This document shows, one piece after another, positions 17,704-26,681 of a stretch of DNA of 49,528 nucleotides. Position numbers and translations under genes: made by a program. The stretch covers positions 1 to 49,528 of the forward strand of contig JACRMI010000080.1 in the NCBI GenBank assembly GCA_016215025.1, in the 5' to 3' direction. The stretch comes from Chloroflexota bacterium (GTDB taxonomy: Bacteria > Chloroflexota > Anaerolineae > UBA4142). The notes under the pieces were generated by a model that worked only from the letters and a program-made list of their open reading frames with translations, had not been told where the DNA came from and did no database searches. Numbering within the stretch: position 1 is the stretch's first letter; every line of letters starts with the position of its first letter.

Positions 17704-18813
17704 TTAGATTTCCTTTGAAAATGCTTTGACCGTTGAGATGATTTTATCGATGTCGGCAGAACTTAGATTCGGATGGAGAGGCAGGTTCAATCCCTCTTCG
17801 TTCAATTGTTCCGAGTTGGGGAGTTTCGCCGTCGATTTATAAATTGGGTTGAGGTGAAGTGGATGATAACGGAATGTGGTATAGATACCTTGGGTGTAAA
17901 GGTATTTTGCAAATTGATCGCGTCTGCCGCCTGGCACGCGAACAAAATACGTGAAATAAGAATGTTGTTCGTCAGGTTCGGGATCGCATGGGAGAGCAAG
18001 CCAGCCGAGGTCGACAAATTCGCGTTGATACAAATTCCAAATTTGTTTGCGATAAGCTTGGAGTTGATTCAGTTTGCGAAGTTGGGCTAATCCGATAGAT
18101 GCGTTGATGTCATTGGGCAAGAACTTGGGAAAGAAATCGACAATGTTATATTCCCACCATCGGTCTTTGTTTGCCGATGCTTCAAAACCCGACTTGCCAA
18201 TGCCACAATAGCGCAAAGTCCGAGCGCGCGCCACAGTTTCTGGATCTTGCGCCGTTACTCCACCACCTTCGCCCATCGCCAAATTTTTCACTGCATCGAA
18301 ACTGAATGCGCCTACTGCGCCAATCGTACCACACGCTTTGCCATCCAATTTTGAATCGACGGCGTGAGCGGCATCTTCGATGATCGGTATGCCGAATTCT
18401 TGGATCGGTTGCATACGAACGGGTTTACCGGCGTAATGCACAACCATGATCGCACCAGTTTTGGGTGAAAGGTGTGGCGCGATGGTTCGAGCAGAAACAT
18501 TTTGAGTTTCGATTTCAACATCACAAAAGACGGGTTCGCATCCAGCCAGGATGACGGCATGCGCGCACGAAATCCAAGTCAAGGATGGCAAGACCACTTG
18601 CGCGCCTACGGGTAAATTCAGCAACCGAACCGCCATGAATAAACTATTAGAGCCGCTATCGAGCAAAGCGAATTGTTTTGTACCGAGTCGTTTGGCAAAC
18701 AATTCTTCAAACGCGCGAGTTTTTGGACCAATACCCATCCATTGAGCTTCGATACTAGACCGAATTTCATCCAATTCTTCTTGTCCGACTTTGGAGCCGA
18801 AAACTGAAATCAC
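17704..18813 (-). CDS. DegT/DnrJ/EryC1-family sugar aminotransferase
   Basis: A 369-residue PLP enzyme expected to aminate a keto-sugar nucleotide. Visible motifs are LDSGSNSLFMA (phosphate pocket), LPSLTWISCAHAV, IIEDAAHAV (Asp contacting the PLP nitrogen) and GAFSFDAVKNLAMGEGG, where Lys in DAVKN is the predicted Schiff-base residue (family usually SF-x-x-K-x-x). FRYHPLHLNPIY near the C-terminus is also typical. The start is GTG with TGGAGGT about 6 nt upstream. It lies 38 nt after the acetyltransferase and 31 nt before the oxidoreductase in the same operon, which fits N-acetylated amino-sugar synthesis. Confidence 0.9.
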   Translation of the reverse strand: MISVFGSKVGQEELDEIRSSIEAQWMGIGPKTRAFEELFAKRLGTKQFALLDSGSNSLFMAVRLLNLPVGAQVVLPSLTWISCAHAVILAGCEPVFCDVEIETQNVSARTIAPHLSPKTGAIMVVHYAGKPVRMQPIQEFGIPIIEDAAHAVDSKLDGKACGTIGAVGAFSFDAVKNLAMGEGGGVTAQDPETVARARTLRYCGIGKSGFEASANKDRWWEYNIVDFFPKFLPNDINASIGLAQLRKLNQLQAYRKQIWNLYQREFVDLGWLALPCDPEPDEQHSYFTYFVRVPGGRRDQFAKYLYTQGIYTTFRYHPLHLNPIYKSTAKLPNSEQLNEEGLNLPLHPNLSSADIDKIISTVKAFSKEI

Positions 18814-18851
18814 GCTTACCTCCAGTTCGTAATATCTGCTACATTGTCCAA

Positions 18852-19430
18852 TTAATGATTCTGATCTTGTGTTTCGGCTTCAAGGCGGGATTGGTATGCA
18901 AGAATGATATCACTCCGTCGTTCTCTCTTGGCTTTGGCAGGAATCCCCACGTAGATTTTCCAGGGCTCACAATTTGAACTGACCAATGCGAGAGCACCAA
19001 TGGCGGTACCAATGCTAATGGTTACGCCCGGCAAGACAACCGCACCCACGCCGAGAATCACATGTTTTTCCAGTGTGACGGGACCTTTAATCGGATGGCG
19101 ATATGCAGCTGGGATGGTAGGGTTTGTGAGTCCATTTCCCAAATAATCTTCCGATACTGTGTAAATCGAAACTCGAGACGAAAGACCGGAATAATCTTCC
19201 ATTGTGATGCCTTCACTTCCAAACAAGCCAGAATAAGCGGCAATGTGAATATAGTTCCCCAATCTGATGCGACCGCTCAGAATGCAAAAGTCATCGATGC
19301 GGACATTGTTCCCAATTTCGATTTGGTCCGGATTGTAGATGGAAGCTTTTCGACTCAACCGAACATTCTTGCCGAAGCTTTTCAATCCCAATTCTGACAG
19401 TTCTTGATCGGAATAGAATGAAGTTTGCAT
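18852..19430 (-). CDS. Hexapeptide-repeat O/N-acetyltransferase (WbbJ-like)
   Basis: A 192-residue left-handed beta-helix protein with repeated hexapeptides (IEIGNNVRIDDFCIL, IRLGNYIHIAA, VILGVGAVVLPGVTISIGTAIGALALV) and a C-terminal VGIPAKAKRER, typical of acetyl-CoA-dependent sugar acetyltransferases, which act as trimers. A GGAAAGGAAA ribosome site precedes the ATG. It follows the multi-TM gene by 14 nt and precedes the aminotransferase, so acetylation of the amino sugar made by the operon is a reasonable inference. The catalytic His is not assigned with certainty; the conserved H in RHPIKGP is a candidate. Confidence 0.85.
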   Translation of the reverse strand: MQTSFYSDQELSELGLKSFGKNVRLSRKASIYNPDQIEIGNNVRIDDFCILSGRIRLGNYIHIAAYSGLFGSEGITMEDYSGLSSRVSIYTVSEDYLGNGLTNPTIPAAYRHPIKGPVTLEKHVILGVGAVVLPGVTISIGTAIGALALVSSNCEPWKIYVGIPAKAKRERRSDIILAYQSRLEAETQDQNH

Positions 19431-19444
19431 GGCTGTTTCCTTTC

Positions 19445-20779
19445 CTATCGAATGAATCGACCCAAGTAATGTCCCGCCATTTCAAGGTATTGTTTCAAGT
19501 AGAATAGCGGTTCGTTTTCAAGAATGTCCCAGTTGTTATGAGTCCAATTATCCCAATGCCAGTGCCAACGAACGCCATAGTCCCATAATCCGAAACTTTG
19601 TAGAATGGCAGAGTATCCAACGGTTATTCCAAACACCATCTGATTCCATCCACTCAATTGCTGAACGACTGGAATCAACAATAGCGTGATATAGGGCATC
19701 ACATCGACGAGCAAACGGGTACCAAATCCCCAGCCGCCATCCCATGCCTCGAAAGTACTTAAGATAATGTAGCACACGCTGAATGCTGCGGCTGAGAATG
19801 AATAGAACAATCGGTCTTTGTTGCGGTAGGCTAGCCATAGTCCGTATGGCGCAAGTATAAGAAAAGGCGAGTAGACAAACAAACCACGACTGGGACTAAT
19901 GAGTAAGCCAAAGAGCCCATCGATGCGTGGCAGTGACATCCCACTGAGGAATCCTTCTTGATAACCGAACACCCAGGGCGATCCATTATAAACCGAATTG
20001 TAGACGAGTGTAAATGCCGCAGGTAGTATGGCAAAGGCCATCCATCGCCAAATGGCAGCGCGATGTTGAATCAAAACGTAAATAGTAAAAAGCAATGCTG
20101 TGAATCCATCATTCGCTCGTGAGACCGTTGCGGCAGAAAAAAAGAAAGCGGCCGGAGCGACTGCCATTGCACCCTTGCGACGACCGCGCAGCAGAAACCA
20201 GATTCCAATTGATTGAAATAGAATGCTTGGCGTCTGTTGCCATAGCGCTTGAGATGCGGTTGACCAAACACTTGTGCCAAAGCCAAAAACAGCGGCGATA
20301 GCTATGCCCGTTTTCAGATCGGCAAGTTCGTATGCGCAAAAGAAAATCATTACGACGGTTAACGCCGTAAAAAATGCTGATGCGAACTTGGCAGGAAAAA
20401 ATGCGGACCAAGCGAAGGTTAGCCAGTCGTATCCCGGATGGCGCAGCCATCCTGTTCCCAAAGGGATACCATAAAACGGGGTTGCGATGATGGCGGCAGA
20501 AACAGGATAGCGTGAGACGAGATGATTGTTCACTTCTGCCACAAAGTAGGGACTGTGCCAATTAGCGGTAAAGAATGGCTTGTACTCTTCGAGATAAAAA
20601 TCGCCGTGTTCCAAGATGGGTATTGGAAGAATGGATGCCGAAACAACATCCTGTCCATTTGCCCATGTAAAGAATGGTTTGTGGAGCAAGTCGTAAACAG
20701 GTGGAATGGAATAGATGGCGAAGGAAAGAATGAAAATAGAAAAAGCGGTTCGCAAAGCGGTTAATCGGACTGGAAACAT
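19445..20779 (-). CDS. Multi-pass membrane protein, GT-C-like, paralogue of 40618-41892
   Basis: A 444-residue hydrophobic protein with about ten helices. The frame is open up to an ATG at 20821, but that codon lies inside the -10 box of the only good promoter, so translation most likely starts at ATG 20779 (MFPVRLTALRTAF). The first outer loop reads QDVVSASILPIPIL, then HGDFYLEEY and NNHLVSRYPV, and a later part has FGFGTSVWSTASQALWQQTPSILFQS. All of these recur nearly unchanged in the protein at 40618-41892, so the two form a clear paralogous pair. The architecture suggests a membrane glycosyltransferase or glycan transporter. No named family is assigned. It is the first gene of the minus-strand operon. 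Confidence 0.75.
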   Translation of the reverse strand: MFPVRLTALRTAFSIFILSFAIYSIPPVYDLLHKPFFTWANGQDVVSASILPIPILEHGDFYLEEYKPFFTANWHSPYFVAEVNNHLVSRYPVSAAIIATPFYGIPLGTGWLRHPGYDWLTFAWSAFFPAKFASAFFTALTVVMIFFCAYELADLKTGIAIAAVFGFGTSVWSTASQALWQQTPSILFQSIGIWFLLRGRRKGAMAVAPAAFFFSAATVSRANDGFTALLFTIYVLIQHRAAIWRWMAFAILPAAFTLVYNSVYNGSPWVFGYQEGFLSGMSLPRIDGLFGLLISPSRGLFVYSPFLILAPYGLWLAYRNKDRLFYSFSAAAFSVCYIILSTFEAWDGGWGFGTRLLVDVMPYITLLLIPVVQQLSGWNQMVFGITVGYSAILQSFGLWDYGVRWHWHWDNWTHNNWDILENEPLFYLKQYLEMAGHYLGRFIR

Positions 20780-20819
20780 AAGTATCAGGTTGGTCGTGGT
20801 CTCTAGAAAAGACTTGCTC

Positions 20820-20847
20820 ATTATATGCGGATAGGGCGTAAGGTCAA
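20820..20847 (-). promoter_or_regulatory. Promoter of the minus-strand modification operon
   Basis: On the minus strand TTGACC (20842-20847) and TATAAT (20820-20825) have a 16-nt spacer. The predicted transcript start near 20813 lies downstream of the ATG at 20821, which excludes that codon and supports 20779. Confidence 0.75.
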
Positions 20848-20880
20848 AGACGAAACAAATGCAACATTTTTAGTGTAGCG

Positions 20881-20909
20881 TTGACAAGGACTTGAACTCT
20901 GCGTAAAAT
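20881..20909 (+). promoter_or_regulatory. Sigma-70-type promoter for the LamG protein
   Basis: TTGACA (20881-20886) and TAAAAT (20904-20909) with a 17-nt spacer. The transcript would start near 20916, giving a leader of about 56 nt that contains the GAGGAG ribosome site at 20956-20961. Confidence 0.75.
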
Positions 20910-20971
20910 GCGCCCAAACGATTGGCAAGCGTACGACTCAGAACGTAGCATCATCGAGGAGCCATTGCACT

Positions 20972-22843
20972 ATGGATATGCAGTCTGTGGAACTGCCCCA
21001 CCGCCATGTCGGACGTTTTATTCTGCAAGTAATGACCAGTGCGTTTTTGTTGTTTGTGTTTTTCGCTACAGCGACTGCAAATGGTCAATCCTCAGCTCTG
21101 CGGAATGGTACCCCAACCATAATCCGGAATACATCGGCTCTTCAAGCGAGTACTCCAACCGCTACCGCTATTCGATTCAATCATCAGTTTTCGCCTACGC
21201 AAGTCGCTATTCCCCGCGCGGGCATCCCTGGACAGACTCAATACGATGGAAATACAGTAGCCCTTTACCATTTTGATGAACCGTCCGGTTTGAACGCCAT
21301 TGATGCGTCAGGTAGCTTTACCGCTACACTTTATGGCAACGCAGTGATTACGACCTCCGGATTATATGCTGGAGTTTTGACTCTCGATGGCAACAATTCT
21401 TTTGTGCGCACAGGAAATTTGGGCGAATTTCCGGAAGGAACAATCGAGGGTTTTGTAGATTTCCATAGCGCATGCGCTAGTGCTAATGGCTTGTTTACGA
21501 TCTTTGATTTCGTAAATGAAGGGGCTGGCCAGTCTGTACTTTTTGTTGGTGTAAATCCAAATATCATGACGAATGGTGCAACGGGATTGATTGCTGCAAT
21601 ATACGCGAATGGACAGTGGTGGACGGTGGATAGTGGAATTAATCCATGTAGGTATCTGAATGGTCCAAATCCTCCGGCGGCGTCTCTCTGGCCCTATGAG
21701 ACATGGCGGTTTCATCATGTTGCAGTAACATGGGGGCCGCGTGGATTGGAGATTTGGGTTGACGGCGTATTGCACGGAGTTGGTGTAAATCCCCCGGAAG
21801 CTCTCAATACCCATCATTATAATTGCAATCCTCAAATGCAACTTGGTATGGGTGGACCTCCTCCCAATCCACTCTATCCCGTCTGCCAAACGCCGGTTAT
21901 GGCTCCCCTTATGCCGGCTTATCCTCCCGGAGATTTCACCGGTGGATTACCAGCGTATACCACATTCCTGATCGGGTGCGATAATGCAGGTTCGTGTTTT
22001 AAAGGCAGAATTGACGAAGTGCGCATAAGCAATAACCAGCGGGTTTTTTCAGCTAGCGTTGATCCAACCGTTACGCCTACACCAACTCAAACGCCGGATA
22101 AAGTGTCCGGTGAATATCCGGGCGATACTTTTACTCAAGCACTTTATCACTTAAATTCAGCCATTTTCTATGGAAATGTTTTTAACGACTCTAGTCAACA
22201 GTGGGATGGTAGTTTGCGCGGTAATGCGTCAATTACACAAACAGGACACTATAATGGTGGATTGTCAGTCGATGGAAACTTTTCCTATGTGTATATCCAG
22301 TCAGGAGCACCTGGAGCACCACAAGGCACAATTGAAGCATGGATCAAGCCAGACAGTGATTCGCCCCGATGGGGTATTTTGGGAGCTGGTTCGGACCCAC
22401 TGGGTTCGCCAATTTGGGAGCAATTGTTCTTGGGCAAATATTATGCCAACACGCCAAACTTGCAATTTGTTTTCATCACGTACTCGGATGGTTGGAAAGT
22501 GGTGGATAGTGGAATTCCAGCAAGTTCATTAGTTGGATGTTGGCATCATGTAGCAAGTACTTGGGGTGCGCGTGGTGTTGAAATTTGGATTGATGGAAAA
22601 CTGCGCACAACTGATCCCTATTTCGGTTCGCCGTACATCCGCAATTATATGGACCATTTTGTGTTGGGATGTTCTCCATCACAAAGGTGCATGTCCGGCA
22701 AGATCGATGAGGTTCGGATTAGCAATGTGCAACGATCGTTTTCTCCACCCTTGTATCGTCCAAACCCTGATGCGCCTATGGCTTCAGGCACTATGACTTT
22801 TTTCCCAATGATTCTTAGTTCTGGCGGTTGTCAGTATCCATAA
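20972..22843 (+). CDS. Secreted protein with two LamG/concanavalin-like domains
   Basis: A 623-residue exported protein. A basic N-terminus and hydrophobic stretch (FILQVMTSAFLLFVFFATATANG) form the signal peptide. Domain 1 (about residues 90-360) and domain 2 (about 385-600) each carry the LamG-like pattern ALYHF/ALYHL, LDGN/VDGN, GTIEGF/GTIEAW, HHVAVTWG/HHVASTWG, GLEIWVDG/GVEIWIDG and G(R/K)IDEVRISN. A Pro/Thr linker (TPTPTQTPDK) separates them. Such domains usually bind glycans or other surface ligands. The C-terminus TFFPMILSSGG resembles the aromatic-x-Pro-hydrophobic tails of other exported proteins in this lineage, including the protease at 199. A GAGGAG site 10 nt upstream supports ATG 20972. 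It is monocistronic, with its own promoter and terminator. Confidence 0.87.
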   Translation: MDMQSVELPHRHVGRFILQVMTSAFLLFVFFATATANGQSSALRNGTPTIIRNTSALQASTPTATAIRFNHQFSPTQVAIPRAGIPGQTQYDGNTVALYHFDEPSGLNAIDASGSFTATLYGNAVITTSGLYAGVLTLDGNNSFVRTGNLGEFPEGTIEGFVDFHSACASANGLFTIFDFVNEGAGQSVLFVGVNPNIMTNGATGLIAAIYANGQWWTVDSGINPCRYLNGPNPPAASLWPYETWRFHHVAVTWGPRGLEIWVDGVLHGVGVNPPEALNTHHYNCNPQMQLGMGGPPPNPLYPVCQTPVMAPLMPAYPPGDFTGGLPAYTTFLIGCDNAGSCFKGRIDEVRISNNQRVFSASVDPTVTPTPTQTPDKVSGEYPGDTFTQALYHLNSAIFYGNVFNDSSQQWDGSLRGNASITQTGHYNGGLSVDGNFSYVYIQSGAPGAPQGTIEAWIKPDSDSPRWGILGAGSDPLGSPIWEQLFLGKYYANTPNLQFVFITYSDGWKVVDSGIPASSLVGCWHHVASTWGARGVEIWIDGKLRTTDPYFGSPYIRNYMDHFVLGCSPSQRCMSGKIDEVRISNVQRSFSPPLYRPNPDAPMASGTMTFFPMILSSGGCQYP

Positions 22844-22850
22844 ATTATCC

Positions 22851-22890
22851 AACGCGAGACAAAACCACCTCTTGTCTCGCGTTTTTGTTT
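22851..22890 (+). terminator. Intrinsic terminator after the LamG gene
   Basis: AACGCGAGACAA (22851-22862) and TTGTCTCGCGTT (22872-22883) form a 12-bp stem with a 9-nt loop, followed by TTTGTTT. Confidence 0.9.
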
Positions 22891-22901
22891 ATGCCAAATA
22901 T

Positions 22902-22930
22902 TTGTTTGGCTGCTAAAACTCTGTTATACT
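22902..22930 (+). promoter_or_regulatory. Promoter of the second glycan operon
   Basis: TTGTTT (22902-22907) and TATACT (22925-22930) with a 17-nt spacer. The transcript should start near 22937, ahead of the first GT-C paralogue at 22998. The -35 box is a moderate match. Confidence 0.65.
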
Positions 22931-22997
22931 GCGAACCGTTTCAAATGCTGATTCTTTCTGTTCGATGAAATAGCAATTAAAGCGTTTAAATTTCGGA

Positions 22998-24839
22998 GTG
23001 GCTCGGATTTTGAAGACCATCGTCTTACACAAATATCAGATTGGCGGCTTATTATTGATCGTTCTGGCGGTCTTCGTTACCTACCTCCCCGCATTCAAAA
23101 TCCAATTCTACGATGGTTGGTGGTACATGATGTGGTCCGCCACCATGGACGTGCCTCGTTTTCTGATTCAATTTCTCGATCCGGCTAACATTACACAAGG
23201 GTATCGTCCAGTGCAAGGCATTTATATGTACTTGCTCTACCGCCTATTCGAGTTCGATCCGGATGGCTATCACCTTGCGCATAATTTGCTTCATGCCGCG
23301 AATGCCGCGCTTGTTTTTTTGCTCGTTGGCAAGTTGAGCAAGCGCTGGCGACTGGCATTTATTGCCGGCCTCATCTACGGCATCCTGCCGAATTATAGCT
23401 TGGCGGTTTTTTGGCACGCCGTAGTCGATCCACTTTCTGCCTTTTTTTATTTGCTGACGCTTTTGCTCTGGACGCGCTTTCTCGATACCAAAACTCTCCG
23501 CAATTATTGGATCGCGTTTGGCGCGTTCATACTTGCTTTGTTCAGCAAAGAAGTCGCCGTGTTCTTGCCCCTATTTCTGTTTTTAGTTGAATGGTGGTTC
23601 TATGGCGAAAAGCCAAACCTTCGAATTGATCTATTCCGTTATCTTCCATTTGTCTTGACGTTTGTTCCTTACTTGTGGCTCGTCTATCTAGTTCAAAGTC
23701 ACGGCGAATTTGTTGGACAGTTCGGTTTCAAAATCGGACCGCACATGCTCAACAACTTGATTCCCTATATGACCATCCTAACTGCACCGTGGTTGGTCAA
23801 CCTGCCAACTGAATCAAATTTCTTTGTTTGGTTGGTGATTGTAGTCTTTATTTATATCGGCACGATGCTCTACAAACGCAGCAAGGTTCTGCTATTCCTG
23901 GCTCTTTTCGCCGTGTTGAATATCTCACCATTGCTTGGATTCCCGCTCGATTACTTTAACTCGCGTTACCTTTATCTTTCGACGATTAGCACGGCAGTCG
24001 TGCTGGCGATGATTTTGGAAGTGCTGTGGCAGCGACTTGGGTCACGCCGACTTGTTACTGTGGCGATGAGTGGGATCGTCGCATGTATCGTCTTTGTCGG
24101 AAGTACGCGCGTTGCCGATGGAGCGGCTGGGCTGGCAGAATACACGCGACAGGTCCGTGTACCCTTTCGCGATATTTCACTCCTACATCCAACTTTTCCG
24201 CCGGATTCGTATGTGTACATCGTTTATTCACCGCTCACAAACTATTGGGATTTTGAAGGGCTGTTCTTTTCAAAATATCGAGATAGCGTGAAGGTGAATG
24301 CAACCGATTTGGGGAAACCGGCGGACTTGCGTGCCCACAGTAATTCGTTCGTATATTATTTCGATTCAACCAACAAGCCAATAGAGCTTGTGGTCGACAA
24401 AAACATTTCTCTGCGGACGACGCTAACGCTTCCCACTGTGTTTGAAATACCAATTGTATTAGAGCAATATGAGATACCGACCAATCGCTTGGAACGCGGT
24501 AAGGCGTTGGTTGCGATTTTGAATTGGCGCACGAATGTCAAAATCGATAAAGACTATACCGTCTTTGCGCATCTGGTCGATGCCAATGGCAAGCAGATTA
24601 GTCAGTATGATAGTCCGCCCGGTAAAGGACAAACCCCTACATCCCAATGGCTTGTCAATCGCACCCTGGTTGATGCGGTGGTGGTTCCCATTCCGGTCGA
24701 TGCTCCGCTCGGTGATCATTATCGGCTCGAGCTTGGGATGTATGATGTCGAGTCAATGAAAAATTTGGCGATTGTCGATGCGCGCGGCAACTTGATCGAC
24801 GACAAGATTGTGATCGAGTCGTTCAGCGTGGTGAAATAA
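22998..24839 (+). CDS. GT-C-like membrane protein, paralogue 1, with C-terminal beta domain; altered DD motif
   Basis: A 613-residue multi-pass protein, first of a four-member local family. The first outer loop reads FYDGWWYM (D39-G40) where the three paralogues have Asp-Asp, so one putative catalytic acid is missing; YRPVQG downstream is kept. About ten helices reach residue 380, then a soluble linker with FPPDSYVYI, and the final beta domain at about 470-605 (VAILNWRT, DYTVFAHLVD, PTSQWL, YRLELGMYD). The GTG start overlaps the GGAG box; TTG 23010, spaced 11 nt from GGAG, is an alternative. It abuts the next gene without a spacer. It could be a non-catalytic partner of its paralogues or use another residue. 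Confidence 0.75.
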   Translation: MARILKTIVLHKYQIGGLLLIVLAVFVTYLPAFKIQFYDGWWYMMWSATMDVPRFLIQFLDPANITQGYRPVQGIYMYLLYRLFEFDPDGYHLAHNLLHAANAALVFLLVGKLSKRWRLAFIAGLIYGILPNYSLAVFWHAVVDPLSAFFYLLTLLLWTRFLDTKTLRNYWIAFGAFILALFSKEVAVFLPLFLFLVEWWFYGEKPNLRIDLFRYLPFVLTFVPYLWLVYLVQSHGEFVGQFGFKIGPHMLNNLIPYMTILTAPWLVNLPTESNFFVWLVIVVFIYIGTMLYKRSKVLLFLALFAVLNISPLLGFPLDYFNSRYLYLSTISTAVVLAMILEVLWQRLGSRRLVTVAMSGIVACIVFVGSTRVADGAAGLAEYTRQVRVPFRDISLLHPTFPPDSYVYIVYSPLTNYWDFEGLFFSKYRDSVKVNATDLGKPADLRAHSNSFVYYFDSTNKPIELVVDKNISLRTTLTLPTVFEIPIVLEQYEIPTNRLERGKALVAILNWRTNVKIDKDYTVFAHLVDANGKQISQYDSPPGKGQTPTSQWLVNRTLVDAVVVPIPVDAPLGDHYRLELGMYDVESMKNLAIVDARGNLIDDKIVIESFSVVK

Positions 24840-26681
24840 ATGTCCAAGCGGATTGCGATCTTCGGAGCGTTCGTGCTGTGCGTGGTGGTGTTCGTTTCCT
24901 ACCAGCCTAGCTTCCGAATCGGTTTTTATCTGGACGATTACTATAACATCGAGCGCGCAGGCAGAATCGAATGGGCGGATGCGCTGCGGCAGATTTTCGA
25001 TCCGCGCGCGCAAACGTTATGGTATCGTCCGCTGCAGGGTTTGCAATTCTTTATCGAGTACCAAATTCTAGGCGGCAACTCCAACGCCTACCACTTGGTG
25101 AGCAACGCATATCATGCCATCAATGTGTTGTTACTCTACGCCATCGCATGGCGCGTTTCCAAAAAATGGCTTGTCGGCTTTGCCGCCTCGCTTTTTTACG
25201 CCACATTTGGCGTTTATATCTCCGGGGTCGCGTGGATCGGTATCGTCGAACCACTGCTCGGCGTTTTTTATTTGCTCAGTATTCTACTCTGGTGGCTCTA
25301 TCTCGAAAATAATCGCGCGCAAATTTATTGGCTGGTCATCATCGCCTTTGTGCTGGCGTTGATGGCGAAGCAAACCGCCCTCACGTTGCCGGTGATCTTT
25401 TTTCTAATGGACCGATTGCTCATGCGCCAAGCGATTTCCTTGACGGACTTGGTTCGCCGCTATGTGCCGGTCGGTGTCGTGGCAAGTTTGTTTGCGGCAC
25501 TCCAATATATTGCGCCCAGCACTGCCGTTTTTACCGGAACCTTCGGTTGGAAGCTAGGCATGTCGATGCTTTCGATTTTGTGGGAATACATGACATTGCT
25601 CTTTGTTCCCTGGGGCGTGTTCCCTTCTATCGATTTAAATCCGCCGACGGTTGGAAATATTTTGACTTATGCATGGTCGGCATTGGCGCTGATTCTGCTT
25701 GGCGTCACAATATGGCGCACCAAGAGCCGTCTTTTGATTGTGCTCGGTATTTTTACTTTGATTACGCTGATACCCGTTTTGCCATTTCCTTTTCTTGAAC
25801 ATCGCTATGTTTATTTGCCGATCATATCGGTTGCGATTGTTTTAAGTTTGCTATTCAATCGATTGTATGAGCGCTGGGGACATCGGACGGTGGTCATGGT
25901 TGGAACATCGTTGGTATTCGTTATTATTTTGATCGTCAACGGCTGGGCATTGAATGAATCCGTCACGGAGGCGGCAGATTGGGCAAGGACGTTGCGTGTG
26001 CCGTACCGTGACATCGAGCGGCAGAATGCAACGTTTCCGAAAGACACGTTGCTCTATTTTATCGATCCTATCACACCCACTGAAGGCGGACTCTCGGGTA
26101 TGTTCTTTTTGCGCTATGGCAAAGACATTACCGTGCGCAATTGGACCCAGTTCGCTGGGTTACGTGAGCACAACGCTGCGTACGTTTATTATTTCGATGA
26201 CCAACGTCGCCCGCAAAAGATCGATGTCGAGAAGAATGCCAATACCCACATCACCCCCGATTTGCCGAAAGGTTTCCAGATTCCACTCCGCCTTGAAGGT
26301 TATGAGGTTGCAGGCTCGAGCATCAAGCGTGGGACGCCAATCGTTTTGATCTTGTATTGGCGCGCCCAAAGCAAAATCGATCGAAACTATACGACGTTTG
26401 TTCATTTGGTCGATCGGGCAGGAAAGATCGTTGCCCAATCCGAAAGCGAACCGCGCAAAGGGCAGGCTTCCGTATCGAAATGGGTGCCCCAATTGCCGAT
26501 GACGGACGTGATTGTTTTGTCGGTCGATGCAACAGTGCCAGTGGGCAACGGATACAAGCTCGAATTTGGCTTATATGAACCTGAAACTCAACAGCGTATT
26601 CCAATTACGGATTCGACCGGGCAGACGATTGATGACAAGTTTTCGATCGAACCGATGCAGATTGTGCAAGGGGCGAAGTAA
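24840..26681 (+). CDS. GT-C-like membrane glycosyltransferase, paralogue 2, with C-terminal beta domain
   Basis: A 613-residue membrane protein whose ATG follows directly on the previous TAA. The first outer loop has FYLDDYYN (D32-D33), the acidic pair expected for a GT-C enzyme using a lipid-linked sugar, then LWYRPLQGLQFF, a motif reminiscent of TMTC-type O-mannosyltransferases. After about ten helices comes the conserved linker (LYFIDPITP, LSGMFFLRYG) and the beta domain at about 480-605 (LILYWRA, YTTFVHLVD, KLEFGLYEPETQQRIPI). It is exactly 1842 nt, the same length as paralogues 1 and 4. Donor and acceptor are unknown. Confidence 0.8.
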   Translation: MSKRIAIFGAFVLCVVVFVSYQPSFRIGFYLDDYYNIERAGRIEWADALRQIFDPRAQTLWYRPLQGLQFFIEYQILGGNSNAYHLVSNAYHAINVLLLYAIAWRVSKKWLVGFAASLFYATFGVYISGVAWIGIVEPLLGVFYLLSILLWWLYLENNRAQIYWLVIIAFVLALMAKQTALTLPVIFFLMDRLLMRQAISLTDLVRRYVPVGVVASLFAALQYIAPSTAVFTGTFGWKLGMSMLSILWEYMTLLFVPWGVFPSIDLNPPTVGNILTYAWSALALILLGVTIWRTKSRLLIVLGIFTLITLIPVLPFPFLEHRYVYLPIISVAIVLSLLFNRLYERWGHRTVVMVGTSLVFVIILIVNGWALNESVTEAADWARTLRVPYRDIERQNATFPKDTLLYFIDPITPTEGGLSGMFFLRYGKDITVRNWTQFAGLREHNAAYVYYFDDQRRPQKIDVEKNANTHITPDLPKGFQIPLRLEGYEVAGSSIKRGTPIVLILYWRAQSKIDRNYTTFVHLVDRAGKIVAQSESEPRKGQASVSKWVPQLPMTDVIVLSVDATVPVGNGYKLEFGLYEPETQQRIPITDSTGQTIDDKFSIEPMQIVQGAK

